Assembly (NCBI RefSeq): GCF_013373865.1
Contig: NC_050467.1
Coordinates: 37,929,132-37,993,131, forward strand
Direction: 5' to 3'
DNA from: Monomorium pharaonis
Taxonomy: Eukaryota; Arthropoda; Insecta; Hymenoptera; Formicidae
Length of the DNA: 64,000 nt
The position numbers and the translations under genes were made by a program. Positions 26,812 through 38,100 of the stretch are shown here, in pieces. The notes beneath the pieces are model-generated. The model was not told the origin of the DNA. It saw only the letters and a program-made list of their open reading frames with translations, and made no database searches. Positions within the stretch are counted from its first letter, which is position 1, and the number at the start of each line of letters is the position of its first letter.

Positions 26812-28670
26812 ACATTACTGTAATATATATACATATATATACATATATAAAGTTGTGTTTCTGTTGTTTCCTATCGCTTCTCGATACGGTAGTTTACGAT
26901 GTTTACCTCTGTCTATCCGGGGAGAAAAAAGAGATCGTTGTCGCTGAAAAGGATAAACTGGAATATTTACAAATACGGATAAACGAGAGTTGAGAAGAGA
27001 GGGGGCTAATTGGTTTCAATTAATTTCGATAATTTGTTTAATTTTAATTAATTGATTAAAAGCTTTTAAATGATTTCGAATCCAATTAAAATTCTCAGTT
27101 GAACGTGGGATTGAAATAGATGAGATTTGAAGCTCAATGCTCGTTTACGTTTTTCAGTTAAACATTTTATACTCTGAACAGTTGAATTTTATGAAATACT
27201 CCTAAGAGACGTCGGAACTAGCGTTTGTTATAGAAATAAAATGTTACTTTGTCGTTTCTTGTATTTTTCAGATTAATTACTTAGACCCCTCTTTCTAATA
27301 TAAAATATTCATACGTATCCTGTATCACAGACAAATCGAAATGGCGTTGAAGATATTTTTATATATTTTATAAATTAGTAGAAATAAAACTGATATGTGA
27401 TAATTAAACGCATGGTTTTGTAATCAATATGTATTTTATATATATAATTCTCGCATATCCGTTCAGGCTTACATGAACGCCAAGCAAAAAAGGTGAAAGC
27501 ACCGATACTTGGAGCCACATGCTCCATTTATCATTTACGTATCACGCCAGTGACAGTACTGGCTGACAGTCATATTTAAATATATACATGTATATATGTG
27601 CAAAAGGCCGTTTTGTAATAACTAATTATATCTATCGTCCGCCAAGCGGAATATTTGCGCCAGTTTGTCACGTTTCATGCGACCAAATACGAATATGAAG
27701 TTAATTACAAAACTGCTGTATCATATTAGCATATTACTTCGTATGCTTATGAAACGAGGCGAAGAAATTTATGTTGTATGAAAAAGATTGCACAAAGTTG
27801 ATATTTAATAAAACTATATTTCCTATGCATATGTCCAGATATTCCTATGCATATGTCCAGACATTCCTTTTTTAACTTCCTTGACCTTGATGATATCGTC
27901 AATACTGAAAACTAATATCATGTAAGAGACATGTGCAATTTATGTGGTCAAATGTCTGCGCAAATAGATGTCTGTAAATGATTCACAGAGGAAAAAATTG
28001 ACAGAAAGATTCACTATGGAACGTAACGATTAAAAAAAAACTACATTTTTTGTATTGTTACTCTCTTGTATTTTTACACATAAGTACGTACACAGATATA
28101 TGTTCTTACAGATTGTATAAGTCGTGTTGTAAGCTGAACCGGAAAAAAGTTAATACAATAAAGTAATGATAATGTATTACGACACATAGTGTATCCTGTT
28201 TCAACAACTATAGATAATTTTTAATTTACATAAGTATACGATTTAAATATTCCGACATGAATCTAAATATTTTGATAAATAACTAGATGCAACTATACAA
28301 ATAAAGTAAAAGAAATAAAATTTCTTGAGATTTTTCTATGAAACTTTTATGATCAATTCCTTTTTTTTGCAACCACAGAAATATAAGTTTTTATTTATAA
28401 CACGAAAATGTTTGTGCTAGTAACAGACAAATTATATATACACATTTAAACAAAGAATTGAAAACATCATATGGTAATTAGTCCATTGGTAATCATTTTT
28501 TAAAGTTTTATTTTTTTTTCTTTTTTAAACGACGTTTAAAAAACCGCGTTTTTAAACAACGCGATAATTGTTATCCAATCTTTAAACATTTAAAAAAAAA
28601 TGTATTTTAATTGAATTGATTGTCATTGATGTTATGCTTTTAAATTTGCAATTTTTTTCTCTTATTTTCA
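26812..28670. other. Intergenic, icarapin-like to Syntaxin-5
   Basis: AT-rich; no open frame of note. A 22-bp tandem duplication (ATTCCTATGCATATGTCCAG type) lies near 27820-27865. Confidence 0.6.
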
Positions 28671-28679
28671 ATATTGACA

Positions 28680-29100
28680 GCATTTGCAGGTCTATCGTCG
28701 GTTACGCAAAGCGAAATTGCTGTGGGCGACGGCCGTTTGAAAGTTGCGCGTCCGCGAGTTTCCGAGTGCACACGAGATGGCGCGTCGTCGTCGCGCGGAT
28801 ACCACGTGGTTTCGAATCTGTCGCGTCGTGACAATGCTTTTTCTATGATCCAATTACATACAGGCGCGTATGCACTCACACCGTGCGACCGTGCGCGTAC
28901 GTGAATGAACGTGCCTCGGAGGCCTGTCATGTGTGGATGTCATGCGGACGTGTCCGTCGCCACCGCCTCCGCCGTCGTCACCACACCATCACCACCGCCG
29001 TCGCCACCTCGCGCTACAATCTGTTGACGTTATCGTACCCGGTGGTGATCGAGGTTCTCGGGATACGCGCGCACGTGGAGAAAGCTGAGAGGATGCTGCG
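28680..29100 (+). promoter_or_regulatory. CpG-rich promoter / 5' UTR region of Syntaxin-5
   Basis: Composition changes abruptly from AT-rich to CpG-rich about 400 bp before the Syntaxin-5 start, as expected of a broadly expressed gene's promoter and leader. A short upstream ATG (29093) opens a 12-codon frame, counting the stop at 29126-29128. It overlaps the first Syntaxin-5 ATG out of frame. No TATA box is obvious; the transcription start is not defined. Confidence 0.5.
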
Positions 29101-29470
29101 ATGTCAGCACGCAGACGTCACGTCGTAGGGCCCGTTGTAAATCGCGACCTTGCGAGCACGAGCGACTCGCGACACTATCGCGATGGAGACGAGGCGAGCG
29201 GCAGATTGTTGAGCGAGGAGACTTTCAAGGAAAGTGAGCAACAGTCGACGACGACGACGCCGACGATGACATCCCGCGACAGGACTAACGAGTTCGCCAA
29301 CGCGATCCGCTCCATGCAGAGCAGGAACATAACGCGGACCGTTGCCGCAGGCCTGCAAAATCCGCGCCGCGCACGCCAGATACAGAGCTACTCGAACTTC
29401 ATGATGATTGCCAAGAATATTGGCAGGAACATTGCCAGCACGTACGCCAAGTTGGAGAAGCTTGCACTAT
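29101..29470 (+). CDS. Syx5: Syntaxin-5 exon 1
   Basis: Holds both candidate starts (29101 and 29266) and the beginning of the Habc region. The donor CACTAT|GTAAGA leaves one base that completes a Leu codon with exon 2. Confidence 0.92.
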
Positions 29471-31054
29471 GTAAGAGCTTGGCCGCTACTGCTGTTTTAC
29501 CTCGCCGACGGTTACAATATGTTACGTCTGAGTAGAATGCAAAATTATATCTTTGTTACGAGGGAGATTGTAGATTTTTAGGGGGACATTGTGTGAAAGT
29601 TAATCTAATATGCTTGGACTTTCACACATCAAAGTTCTCTCTCAAGAGGCTACGGAGAAGTTTTTGTTGAAAGCATTATTGTTAAAATTATTACTGGCTG
29701 TTACTATTGATTTTTATTGTCTAGGATTTTATAATATACATAACGAAATAGAAAGAATAATAAGATGTACTAATCTCATAGGAATTAGCCATTTAAAAAA
29801 TGTTAAAAATACCCTGTAATAACGTAAATTAATTGTGTTGCAGTGGCCAAGAAGAAGTCCATATTTAACGACAGACAAATAGAGATCGAGGAGCTTACGA
29901 ATATTATAAAAACCGACCTAAAAAGCTTGAATCTTCAAATCGGAAAACTACAAGAGCTTGGAAAATCACAGAGAGAAAGCTTTGGCTCTTCCCAAAGTCA
30001 TCACATTGCCTCACATTCAACCTCGATTGTAATGGCATTGCAATCAAAGCTAGCCAATATGTCCAATCATTTCAAAAGTGTTTTGGAAGTTCGTTCCGAG
30101 GTATGTATAACCTAAAATAATATATTTTCTGTTGCTTCAAATAATTATCGTAAAATATTTTAATATAGCATGAAATAATTTTGACATTAAAAAAATTAAT
30201 ATAACATGAAATGACATGTTTTCTTTAATATCTTTTTTTATTAACAGTATTATTGAGCAATAAATTTAATTAATATTAATGAAAGAGACAGGAAAGAATA
30301 AATGAGACAGAGACAAATATATTAGGGAAAGTAATAAATATTAATATATATAAATTATTTAATGCACAGAATATGCGGGAGGAACAAAGCAGAAGACAGC
30401 AATTCACTCAAGGATCTCTGTCCACTATGCTCCCCCCAAGTGTTGTTTCTGGAAAACAAGGTTCTTTGTTACTACAAGAAGAAATTTCTGGAAGAGATAG
30501 TTCAATTGCAATAGATCTTGAACCGACAATGACTCAGCAACTACAGCAATCAATTATACAAGATGATACCGTAAGTAATAACAGTACACGAGTATGAAAT
30601 AACTTGGATATAACAGCGAGTACATATGTATTTGCTTGTTGAAGGATGCTTATGTGCAATCGAGAGCCGAAACTATGCAAAATATAGAATCTACTATAGT
30701 AGAGTTAGGGGGTATCTTCCAGCAATTGGCGCATATGGTTAAGGAACAAGAAGAAATGGTTGAAAGGTAAGGAAAAATAATGATTATATCGATAGTAAAA
30801 GAATTGAAGATGATTGTTTTTAAATATATTATTAATTTGTCAAAATAATTCACAAGTATAAATAATTTATTTGAGATATATAATGAATTTGCAGGATAGA
30901 TAGCAATATAGAGGATACTGAACTAAATGTGGAAGCTGCACACACTGAAATATTGAGATACTTTCAGTCTGTGACAAACAATAGGTGGCTAATGATAAAG
31001 ATATTTGCAGTCCTAATATTTTTCTTTATATTTTTTATAGTGTTTTTAGCATAA
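29101..31054 (+). CDS. Syx5: Syntaxin-5 (early-Golgi Qa-SNARE)
   Basis: Five exons join in phase: 29101-29470, 29844-30100, 30370-30570, 30645-30766 and 30895-31054, giving 1110 nt or 369 aa. Diagnostic sequence includes TSRDRTNEFANAIRSMQ, SNFMMIAKNIGRNIASTYAKL and IKTDLKSLNLQIGKLQ (N-terminal Habc region). The SNARE motif covers about residues 277-343, with the central-layer Gln in KEQEEM (Q311). A C-terminal membrane anchor of about 20 residues (350-369) ends at the stop. Syntaxin-5 is the Qa-SNARE for fusion of ER-derived COPII carriers at the ERGIC/cis-Golgi and for intra-Golgi traffic. An internal ATG at 29266 (Met56, MTSRDRTNEF) matches the start of the short isoform known in animals, and the long-form extension carries an Arg cluster (SARRRH). 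The length fits the family. The gene converges on TANGO1. Confidence in identity is very high; the use of the first ATG is inferred. Confidence 0.95.
29844..30100 (+). CDS. Syx5: Syntaxin-5 exon 2
   Basis: Acceptor GTGTTGCAG, donor TCCGAG|GTATGT. Encodes LAKKKSIFNDRQIEIEEL through the end of the Habc bundle, leaving in phase 0. Confidence 0.92.
30370..30570 (+). CDS. Syx5: Syntaxin-5 exon 3
   Basis: Acceptor AATGCACAG, donor GATACC|GTAAGT; 67 whole codons of the Ser/Gln-rich linker between Habc and the SNARE motif. Confidence 0.9.
30645..30766 (+). CDS. Syx5: Syntaxin-5 exon 4 (SNARE motif)
   Basis: Acceptor TGTTGAAG, donor GAAAG|GTAAGG. Encodes most of the SNARE helix, including NIESTIVELGGIFQQLAHMV and the central-layer Gln. 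It leaves two bases of an Arg codon. Confidence 0.92.
30895..31054 (+). CDS. Syx5: Syntaxin-5 exon 5 (SNARE end and membrane anchor)
   Basis: Acceptor AATTTGCAG. Encodes IDSNIEDTELNVEAAH, then a basic-aromatic juxtamembrane NNRW and a Phe/Ile/Val-rich anchor, and the TAA stop. Confidence 0.93.
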
Positions 31055-31330
31055 CAGTATCGATGATTGTATTTATAATATCATTACACTTTATCATCCA
31101 TATCTACTGTTTGTGATATAGAAACAGAGAGAGAAAATGGTTTTTACAAAACTGCGACATACATACAGACTAAAATGAAAAGATATTGCGTGCATTCCTC
31201 ACTCTTTCCCTGAATTGTGAATATTGTAAGTACATTTAAATACTGTTGTATGTATTTAAATATAACATTACTTGTATATCGCATTTCGCTGAATATAAAA
31301 TGTAAAAAGGAAATATTTCTATAGATATAT

Positions 31331-31343
31331 AATAAATAATAAA
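31331..31343 (+). terminator. Probable Syntaxin-5 polyadenylation signals
   Basis: Two overlapping AATAAA hexamers (31331 and 31338) lie about 280 bp after the stop. Confidence 0.5.
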
Positions 31344-32042
31344 TGCATAATTTTCATTTTTGGGGGCAAACAAATAAATTAAACAAATTGTGTTTTATAA
31401 GGAATATATAAACATCGAAAATAAAACATGGTTTATATATATCATAAATTAATTTTTTTTTAATATTTCATTTTGATTATGATAAAAAGGTAAAACAATA
31501 TAATTTTTTAGCTGTATAAAATAATTTAATTAAATTTGCAATAATTCTGATAACACAGTCTATTATAAATTACAATTTATTTCGATTTTTAAAATCATAT
31601 AACAATTGTTTTCCATATTTTCTACATTTTGAATATAAGAAATTTATTTAATACAATATTTTATCTACGAGTTGAATATTTTCTATTTAAGTATACCGCT
31701 TCTATTAAAGTATACCGCTTTTATTAGAAACTTGATTATAAATTTGCAATATTTTCGTTTTCGCGGTACAATCAAAATGTATAAAAATATTTTTATCAAT
31801 TGTATAAATAACTTGCTATGCATATTTTTCGAATTGTAAAATAAAAAAATTGCTAATTTATCAGATAATAAAGTCGATAAAAAAAACAATGCTTTTAACA
31901 AAAGCAATAAGGAAATGATCTATTATGTAATAATCACAGATATAATAACATTGACACTGTTTAATGAATCCCTGTATAATACGTTTTTTCTGTTTATATA
32001 TACATATATATGTATTTGACATACTATTTTTATAATCACATA
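31344..32042. other. Short spacer between convergent 3' ends
   Basis: AT-rich, with a small duplicated motif (AGTATACCGCTT) near 31690-31720. No open frame is supported. It separates the 3' UTRs of Syntaxin-5 (+) and TANGO1 (-). Confidence 0.6.
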
Positions 32043-32048
32043 TTTATT
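32043..32048 (-). terminator. Probable TANGO1 polyadenylation signal
   Basis: AATAAA on the minus strand, 85 bp beyond the predicted TANGO1 stop at 32133. Confidence 0.5.
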
Positions 32049-32132
32049 TATAATTGTTGTACAATGAGAACATTCTCACTGATACAGTGATTTGGCCTTT
32101 GTACAAGTATATTGAATAACAAGATACAAAAC

Positions 32133-32185
32133 TTAAACTTTCCCATGCGCCTTGTCCAGCGATTCTCCCGAAGAATGTAAGGAAC
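32133..32185 (-). CDS. Tango1: TANGO1 last exon (C-terminus)
   Basis: A pyrimidine tract and TTTTTTTAG acceptor precede a frame that completes the split Gly codon and reads SLHSSGESLDKAHGKV then stop. The phase is exact and a polyadenylation signal follows. The alternative is termination in the preceding exon. Confidence 0.65.
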
Positions 32186-35100
32186 CTAAAAAAATTAATA
32201 TACGATTAAGTAAAATATATCTCTCCATATGTTCCTTCATTGCTACAATACACACCAGTAAAAATTTATACTACAATTTAAAATGCAGAATGACGATGTA
32301 TAAAAAATAAATTTAGTTATAAATATAAAAACTCAAATAATTTTTATTTCAAGTTCATAAAAAAAAAAAATACATTTTTAACAAATATAAGAATTCAAAA
32401 TACAAAACCAAAAACATTACAAAATTAAAAGTATATTGTGCCATTAGGATACATTAAAATCATTAAACTCTATAACCTGACATCTATTTGGTATTATTTC
32501 CTTCCATAGTACTCCAAAACTGTCTCACTTTAGAGAAACGTTTGTGTCCTCGCATGCACAAAAAGGACATAATAATAACAAAAATGCACAAATTTTTCAA
32601 AAAAGTGGAAAACAGTCAAGGCGGATTAATGGCTATGTGTGTGTCGTCGAATCTGCGTGTTCATATCATGTGTATCACAAACCTTTATGATTTCGCGCAC
32701 GTTGCTCTCGTTGAGGATGAAAACCAGAATTGCGAGTGTGCGGCAATGATTCTTCACCCCATGGTATCGTCCCGGGGGGTGGAGGCAATATCGAGCCGGG
32801 TAGAGGAAGGGATGGGATATGATCGCCACCAAACGGAGGTAGCGGTGGTGATCTGTGGTGATCGAACGGTGGAAGTAAATGTGGCGGAGACATAGGCGGG
32901 GGTGGGGAACCGGCGTTCTCGTACCTGCCCCCGGAAACCGGGGGACGATGCAATGCTGGTGGCGGCAACATCGGTGGAGGTGACGACAGTCTGCCGCCGA
33001 GAGGTGGAGGACGTTGACTGATATCGTACGGAGGTAGACTAGATGCAGCGGCTGGTGGCAAAGGCGGCAAATACGGTGGAAAGTGCAAATAGGAAGGTGG
33101 CGGGACCGGTGGGACACCCGAACCGCTAAACATGACAGGAGAATTGGACGATTCTGGTCCTATGAACAGTGGCAATGAAGTCGCCGTTTCCCCGTTCGCT
33201 TCCAAGCCTATGTTTGGAAATTAGTTTAAGAAAACAGATAATCCTAAGACTTATACTTCCATCGATATGCGAATCACTGTCTGCAGAAAAACGTTGCCAA
33301 AATTTATCTTGGATAATATTACTATACAACAGATCTTTCTAATTTTAATTTTTAATTACTAGCTAAGGCACTAAAGTCTTACTCTACAGATAGCAACGTT
33401 ACTAGGCACTACAATTTCTACAGATCTTATATGATAAATCATTATTTGTCATAAAAATTGAATATTTCAATGAAAGAGTAAAAGTTCACAATGAATAATG
33501 ACAAAATTTGATTTTAGCTAAAATTGTACATAATTAATTATCCGACTTTTTGTTAAATAAAAAACTTACGATGTAGCTTTGCTTCGGGATCGGCGTCATT
33601 TAAATTTTTCTCTACGAGTGTAAGGCGATTACGTAATTGGCTGGCCTGAGCTTTCGATTCTTCCAATCGACGCTCGTTTTGGCGAGCAGCAACCTTGTAA
33701 AATAAAATAAAATTTTAAGTATTTTCCAATATGTATACATAGCGTGTACAATAGCATATTTTTCTCATTACACATACCCATTGCTCGTGTGCTTTTGTTT
33801 CTAGAGCAGATATTTGATTTTTGTACTCCCTTTCCTGATCGACGATTTCCCGTTTTAACATCTCTATTTGTTGCCTGAAATTTAATTTCCTGCAATAAAC
33901 TAATTGCATCGCACAAACTTGTTAAACAAATTCTTGCAGTCATGATGATGCACACGAAAGTATCCAATTTATTTTAATGGCGTAATTTAATTTTTGCAAT
34001 TGAATTTTCCTTACACATAAAATGTCATCAAATAATGCAATTTTACTTACTTGTAATTTTGAATTTCATTTTGCATCGTGTGTAACCTTTCAACTGTCGA
34101 TACAACTTCTCCTTGATTCTGTAACCAAATGGTCTCTTCCCTAAGACGATTATAATGTTAATAGTTTTCATTTAAGTAAAAACAATTCTAAAATAAACTC
34201 TAGACTATTATTATTATTTACTTTTTTCGTTCCGCTTCCTTTTCTTGGAAGAACTTTGATAAAACCTCGAGTCGTGTCTCTGCATCTTTCTTTTCTTTTT
34301 CAGCTATTTTACACTGATCACTTAACGCGACTATCTCTTCCTTAACAAGTTTCATATGTTCTAGGGGACAAAAAAGTATCGTTATTAAAATTAAAAAAAT
34401 ATTAATTACAATAAATAAACATTTAAATATTTTTATCTTTAAGAAAATACCTTCTAATAATTGGTGAGCACCATTAACATCATTTAAGCGCATCTTTAAT
34501 TCGTCCCTCTCCTCACGCAATTGCACTGCCTCAATTTTAATGCGAGATACGTCGTATAACTTTTCCAAATCTAAGTTATTTGATTTGATTTGATTGATAA
34601 TTTCTAACAATTCTTTTACTTCTATTTCTTTACTTTTCAGTTCTTTATGCAATGATGACTTTACAGTAGACAACTGACAAAAAAAATATTTTAGTAAATA
34701 AAATCACATTAAGCATGTATATATCACTACCTATTAAATATATTTCTATTTCTTGTATAGTAATTTTGATTAGTGTGTAATTACAACTTTACCTCATTTA
34801 CTTGTTGTTCCAAACTATGTATTTTATCTGTTAACGTTTGTTCTATATTATTTTTAAGGTTTTTCTGAGTTGTCAATTCATCCTGTTCCCGCAAAAAATC
34901 TACTTCGAGTTCTTCATATTTCTTTTTAGTAGAGGCAAGCTCTGTTGATAAAGTTTCAATCTGCAATAAATTTATCATGTATATCAATTGGCATGTAAAT
35001 CATATATTAAAAATTGATAGACAATAAATAAAATAAAGAAAGAAAATAAAAGTGTAAATAAAAAATGTAAGTATACTAATATAAATAATATCGTTAAAAA

Positions 35101-38100
35101 TTTATATATTTGTAGAAATATACAAATATTAACCTCAAGTTTATCAAACTCACGCTGCATTTCAGAAATCAGAAAAATTAGTATTATTCTAATCCAAAAG
35201 AATCAAACAAAATAAAACCAATTTATTAACAATATATTGTAAACAAATTACTCTTACTTCTTGAGTCTTAAGATTCAGTGCATTTGTCAAGGATTCATTC
35301 GCGGCCTGTTGGGCGTCTAATCGTGCTTGTAGATCTTCCACTGATTGAGCCAGAGGATTAACTTCATTGTTCGACGACAAAACCTCTCTTAGCATACGTT
35401 CGAGTTCTAATCCAGCTTCTGTCGCATTTTCTAAATCCTTCTCCAGCATAGTCACTTGTTCCTCCAATTCTATTTTTATTTTCTATGACAGAAAAATATC
35501 AGAATAATAACAGAATGTGCAAAATTTTTAGTTTGTTTATATACACAATGAAACAAAAAACAAAAAATATATATATACCTGTGACATTTTTAAATCAGCT
35601 TTTAGCGATACAACCATTTCGTTAGAACCAAATGATTCATCTTCTATGCAATGCAACTAAAATATTTATGTTTTAGTACACATACATTCACATTTTAATA
35701 ATAAAAAAAACCATGCCAAAGTAACGAAGAATTCACTCGTGCATACTGCTCACCTTATCTTTAGTCGATTTTAGATTCTCACTAAGCACTTCACATTCTT
35801 TTGTTGAGACTAACAACTCTTTCTCAAGTTTATTAATTCTAGCAATGAGTTGCTCATCTCTTCTTATATTCTAGACAGAAATATATATATATATATATAC
35901 ATATATGATATTGAGTTTTATTAAATAATGTTATTAAATACTTTGCGTAATTAGTTATGACTTCTCAAAACAGAAATAAATTATAATCAATAAAACTACT
36001 TTAAATGCAACTTTAATATTTAAAATCAATTAAAAAATTTGATTCTGTTCAAAAATTCAAACAAAAAATAAAAGCAAGGTATTTTTACCTCAATGTAATA
36101 ATATCCAAGGGTAAACATGAGTGTTGTAAAGGCTGTTACACACAAATATATCAATGTCTTCCAGTAATTATGATCCAATCTTGTCCAATCAATCACATTA
36201 TCTTCTTCACTTTCAAAGTCTCCCTTCTACCATAGAGAAAAAAATGATTATATGTAATTAATTATACATTAAATTATTAGTATTCAGAAATTATCTGTAG
36301 AACTTACTTGGTTCAGAAACTCTGTTGTTGTCTCGGTTATGCAGTCATGATCATTCGTACAAACATCTGTAATGATTGCGCAAAAATATTATAGTTACAT
36401 TTTTTAAAAACTTTTAAGTATATATTGTAATAGAGAGTAGAGAGAATAATTGTGTATGTATGTGTGCAATACCTTCTACTCCACTTGGTATGGATGTGGT
36501 TTCTACTTTCTCCAAGCTATTATCTTCATCTTGATTTTCATATAAAACCTTATTTTCACTGCTTATGTGCCCATCATATTCAGGTAAGGTTTCTTCTTCC
36601 TTAACAGACTTGACAATCTGACTTTCGACTAAACACACAAAACACATCTAAGTTTAGATATAACCAATTAAAATATATATATATTACTAAAACTTTTGTA
36701 TATTATTAATCTAAAAAATTTCAGTATATTATTTATAGAATTAAATTATTCGATAACGTACTATTTTTTTGTTCTAAATTTTCAGTACTTGACAAAATTT
36801 GTTTCTTGAGAAATTCATTGGAAGTCATTGTTTGCTCTGAGATCATGCTCTCTTGACTAGAATCTATAGATTGCTCCGATCCGAGAACGCTAGATTTTAC
36901 ATCGTTCAAGAATTCATTAGATTCTATAGGAACATTATCAGCGCTAGCATCATTAACCAAGTCATCATTTTTATTTACATTACTATGTACAATTGATTCT
37001 TTATTAAATTGAATATTCGCAATGCTATCATTTAATGCTTCTTGCATAACTGCTGTACTTTTATCGACAGAATGGCTTTCAAAAAATGATTCCGCTGTGA
37101 TATTCTCTGTTTCAGACGGTAAGGTAGTAGTTTCTGGAATTTCAGTAATTATAATTTTATCGGCTTGATCAACTGCTTCTTTGTGATCGGCATTTTTCTT
37201 TGCAAATTCTAAATGTGCCTCATCATTTTCTAGTAATTTTTGTTCATTTTTTTGAGTAGTGACTTTTGTGACAATAGTTTCTTGCAAATTAAATAAGATT
37301 GCTGATTCCTCTTTATCAGAGGTAACTGCACTATCAACCTTTGTATTTTCTGTAACTTTATCTGCCTCACTTGTTTCCTGTGTTTGAATATTTTCAATGT
37401 GGATAGTAACATCAGCGTTCGCGGCCGCAGAACTATCATTTGCTAAAATCGAAGATGCTGTTGGCAATTCTTTGGCAGGCTTGTCAGCATCTTCATGTAT
37501 AAAATTATTAGATGAAGGCACATCGCTAAGAGATATATTACTTTCCGAAATAATAGTGAAAGCTTCTTTTATTTTTCCGTCTGAAATTTCCACACTTTTA
37601 ACACTTTCATGTATAATTTTTTGCTGCATTTCTACCTTTTCATTATCTGTAATACTTTGATCTATATTCGAATCCTTTACTTGAATAAGTGGAAGAATAT
37701 CTTCAGTTGCAGCAGTCTCAGTTCCAATATTTTCAGAAACTTTTTTCTCTATTTGCAGTTCGCTCTCGACCACAACTTCAGGAGCAGCTGTATCATCGCC
37801 ACTTTGAGCACTAATGCTCTCTGTTGCCACAGTTTCCATCGAGCTGGATAACACGTTTTTAAACGTGTTTGTAATGGTGGCTAGTATACCGTCGCTTTCA
37901 GTAACTTTCTCTTTCTCATTACTCTTCACATTATCCGATTTTTCCATATGTTCTACATCTTTTAATAATTCTTCAGATTGTTCACTGCTGTCATCAAGCA
38001 TCAAAGTGTCATCTTTATTTTCACTGTCTAAGGTTGAAGTGATTATCACTTCCGGATTCTCTAGCGGCACATTTGTTTCTAGTTTGGAGCTAGTTTGTTT

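Noticed and set aside
32488..33117. Open frames opposite TANGO1 exon 17 (both strands)
   Set aside because: They are shadows of the GC-rich proline-coding exon.
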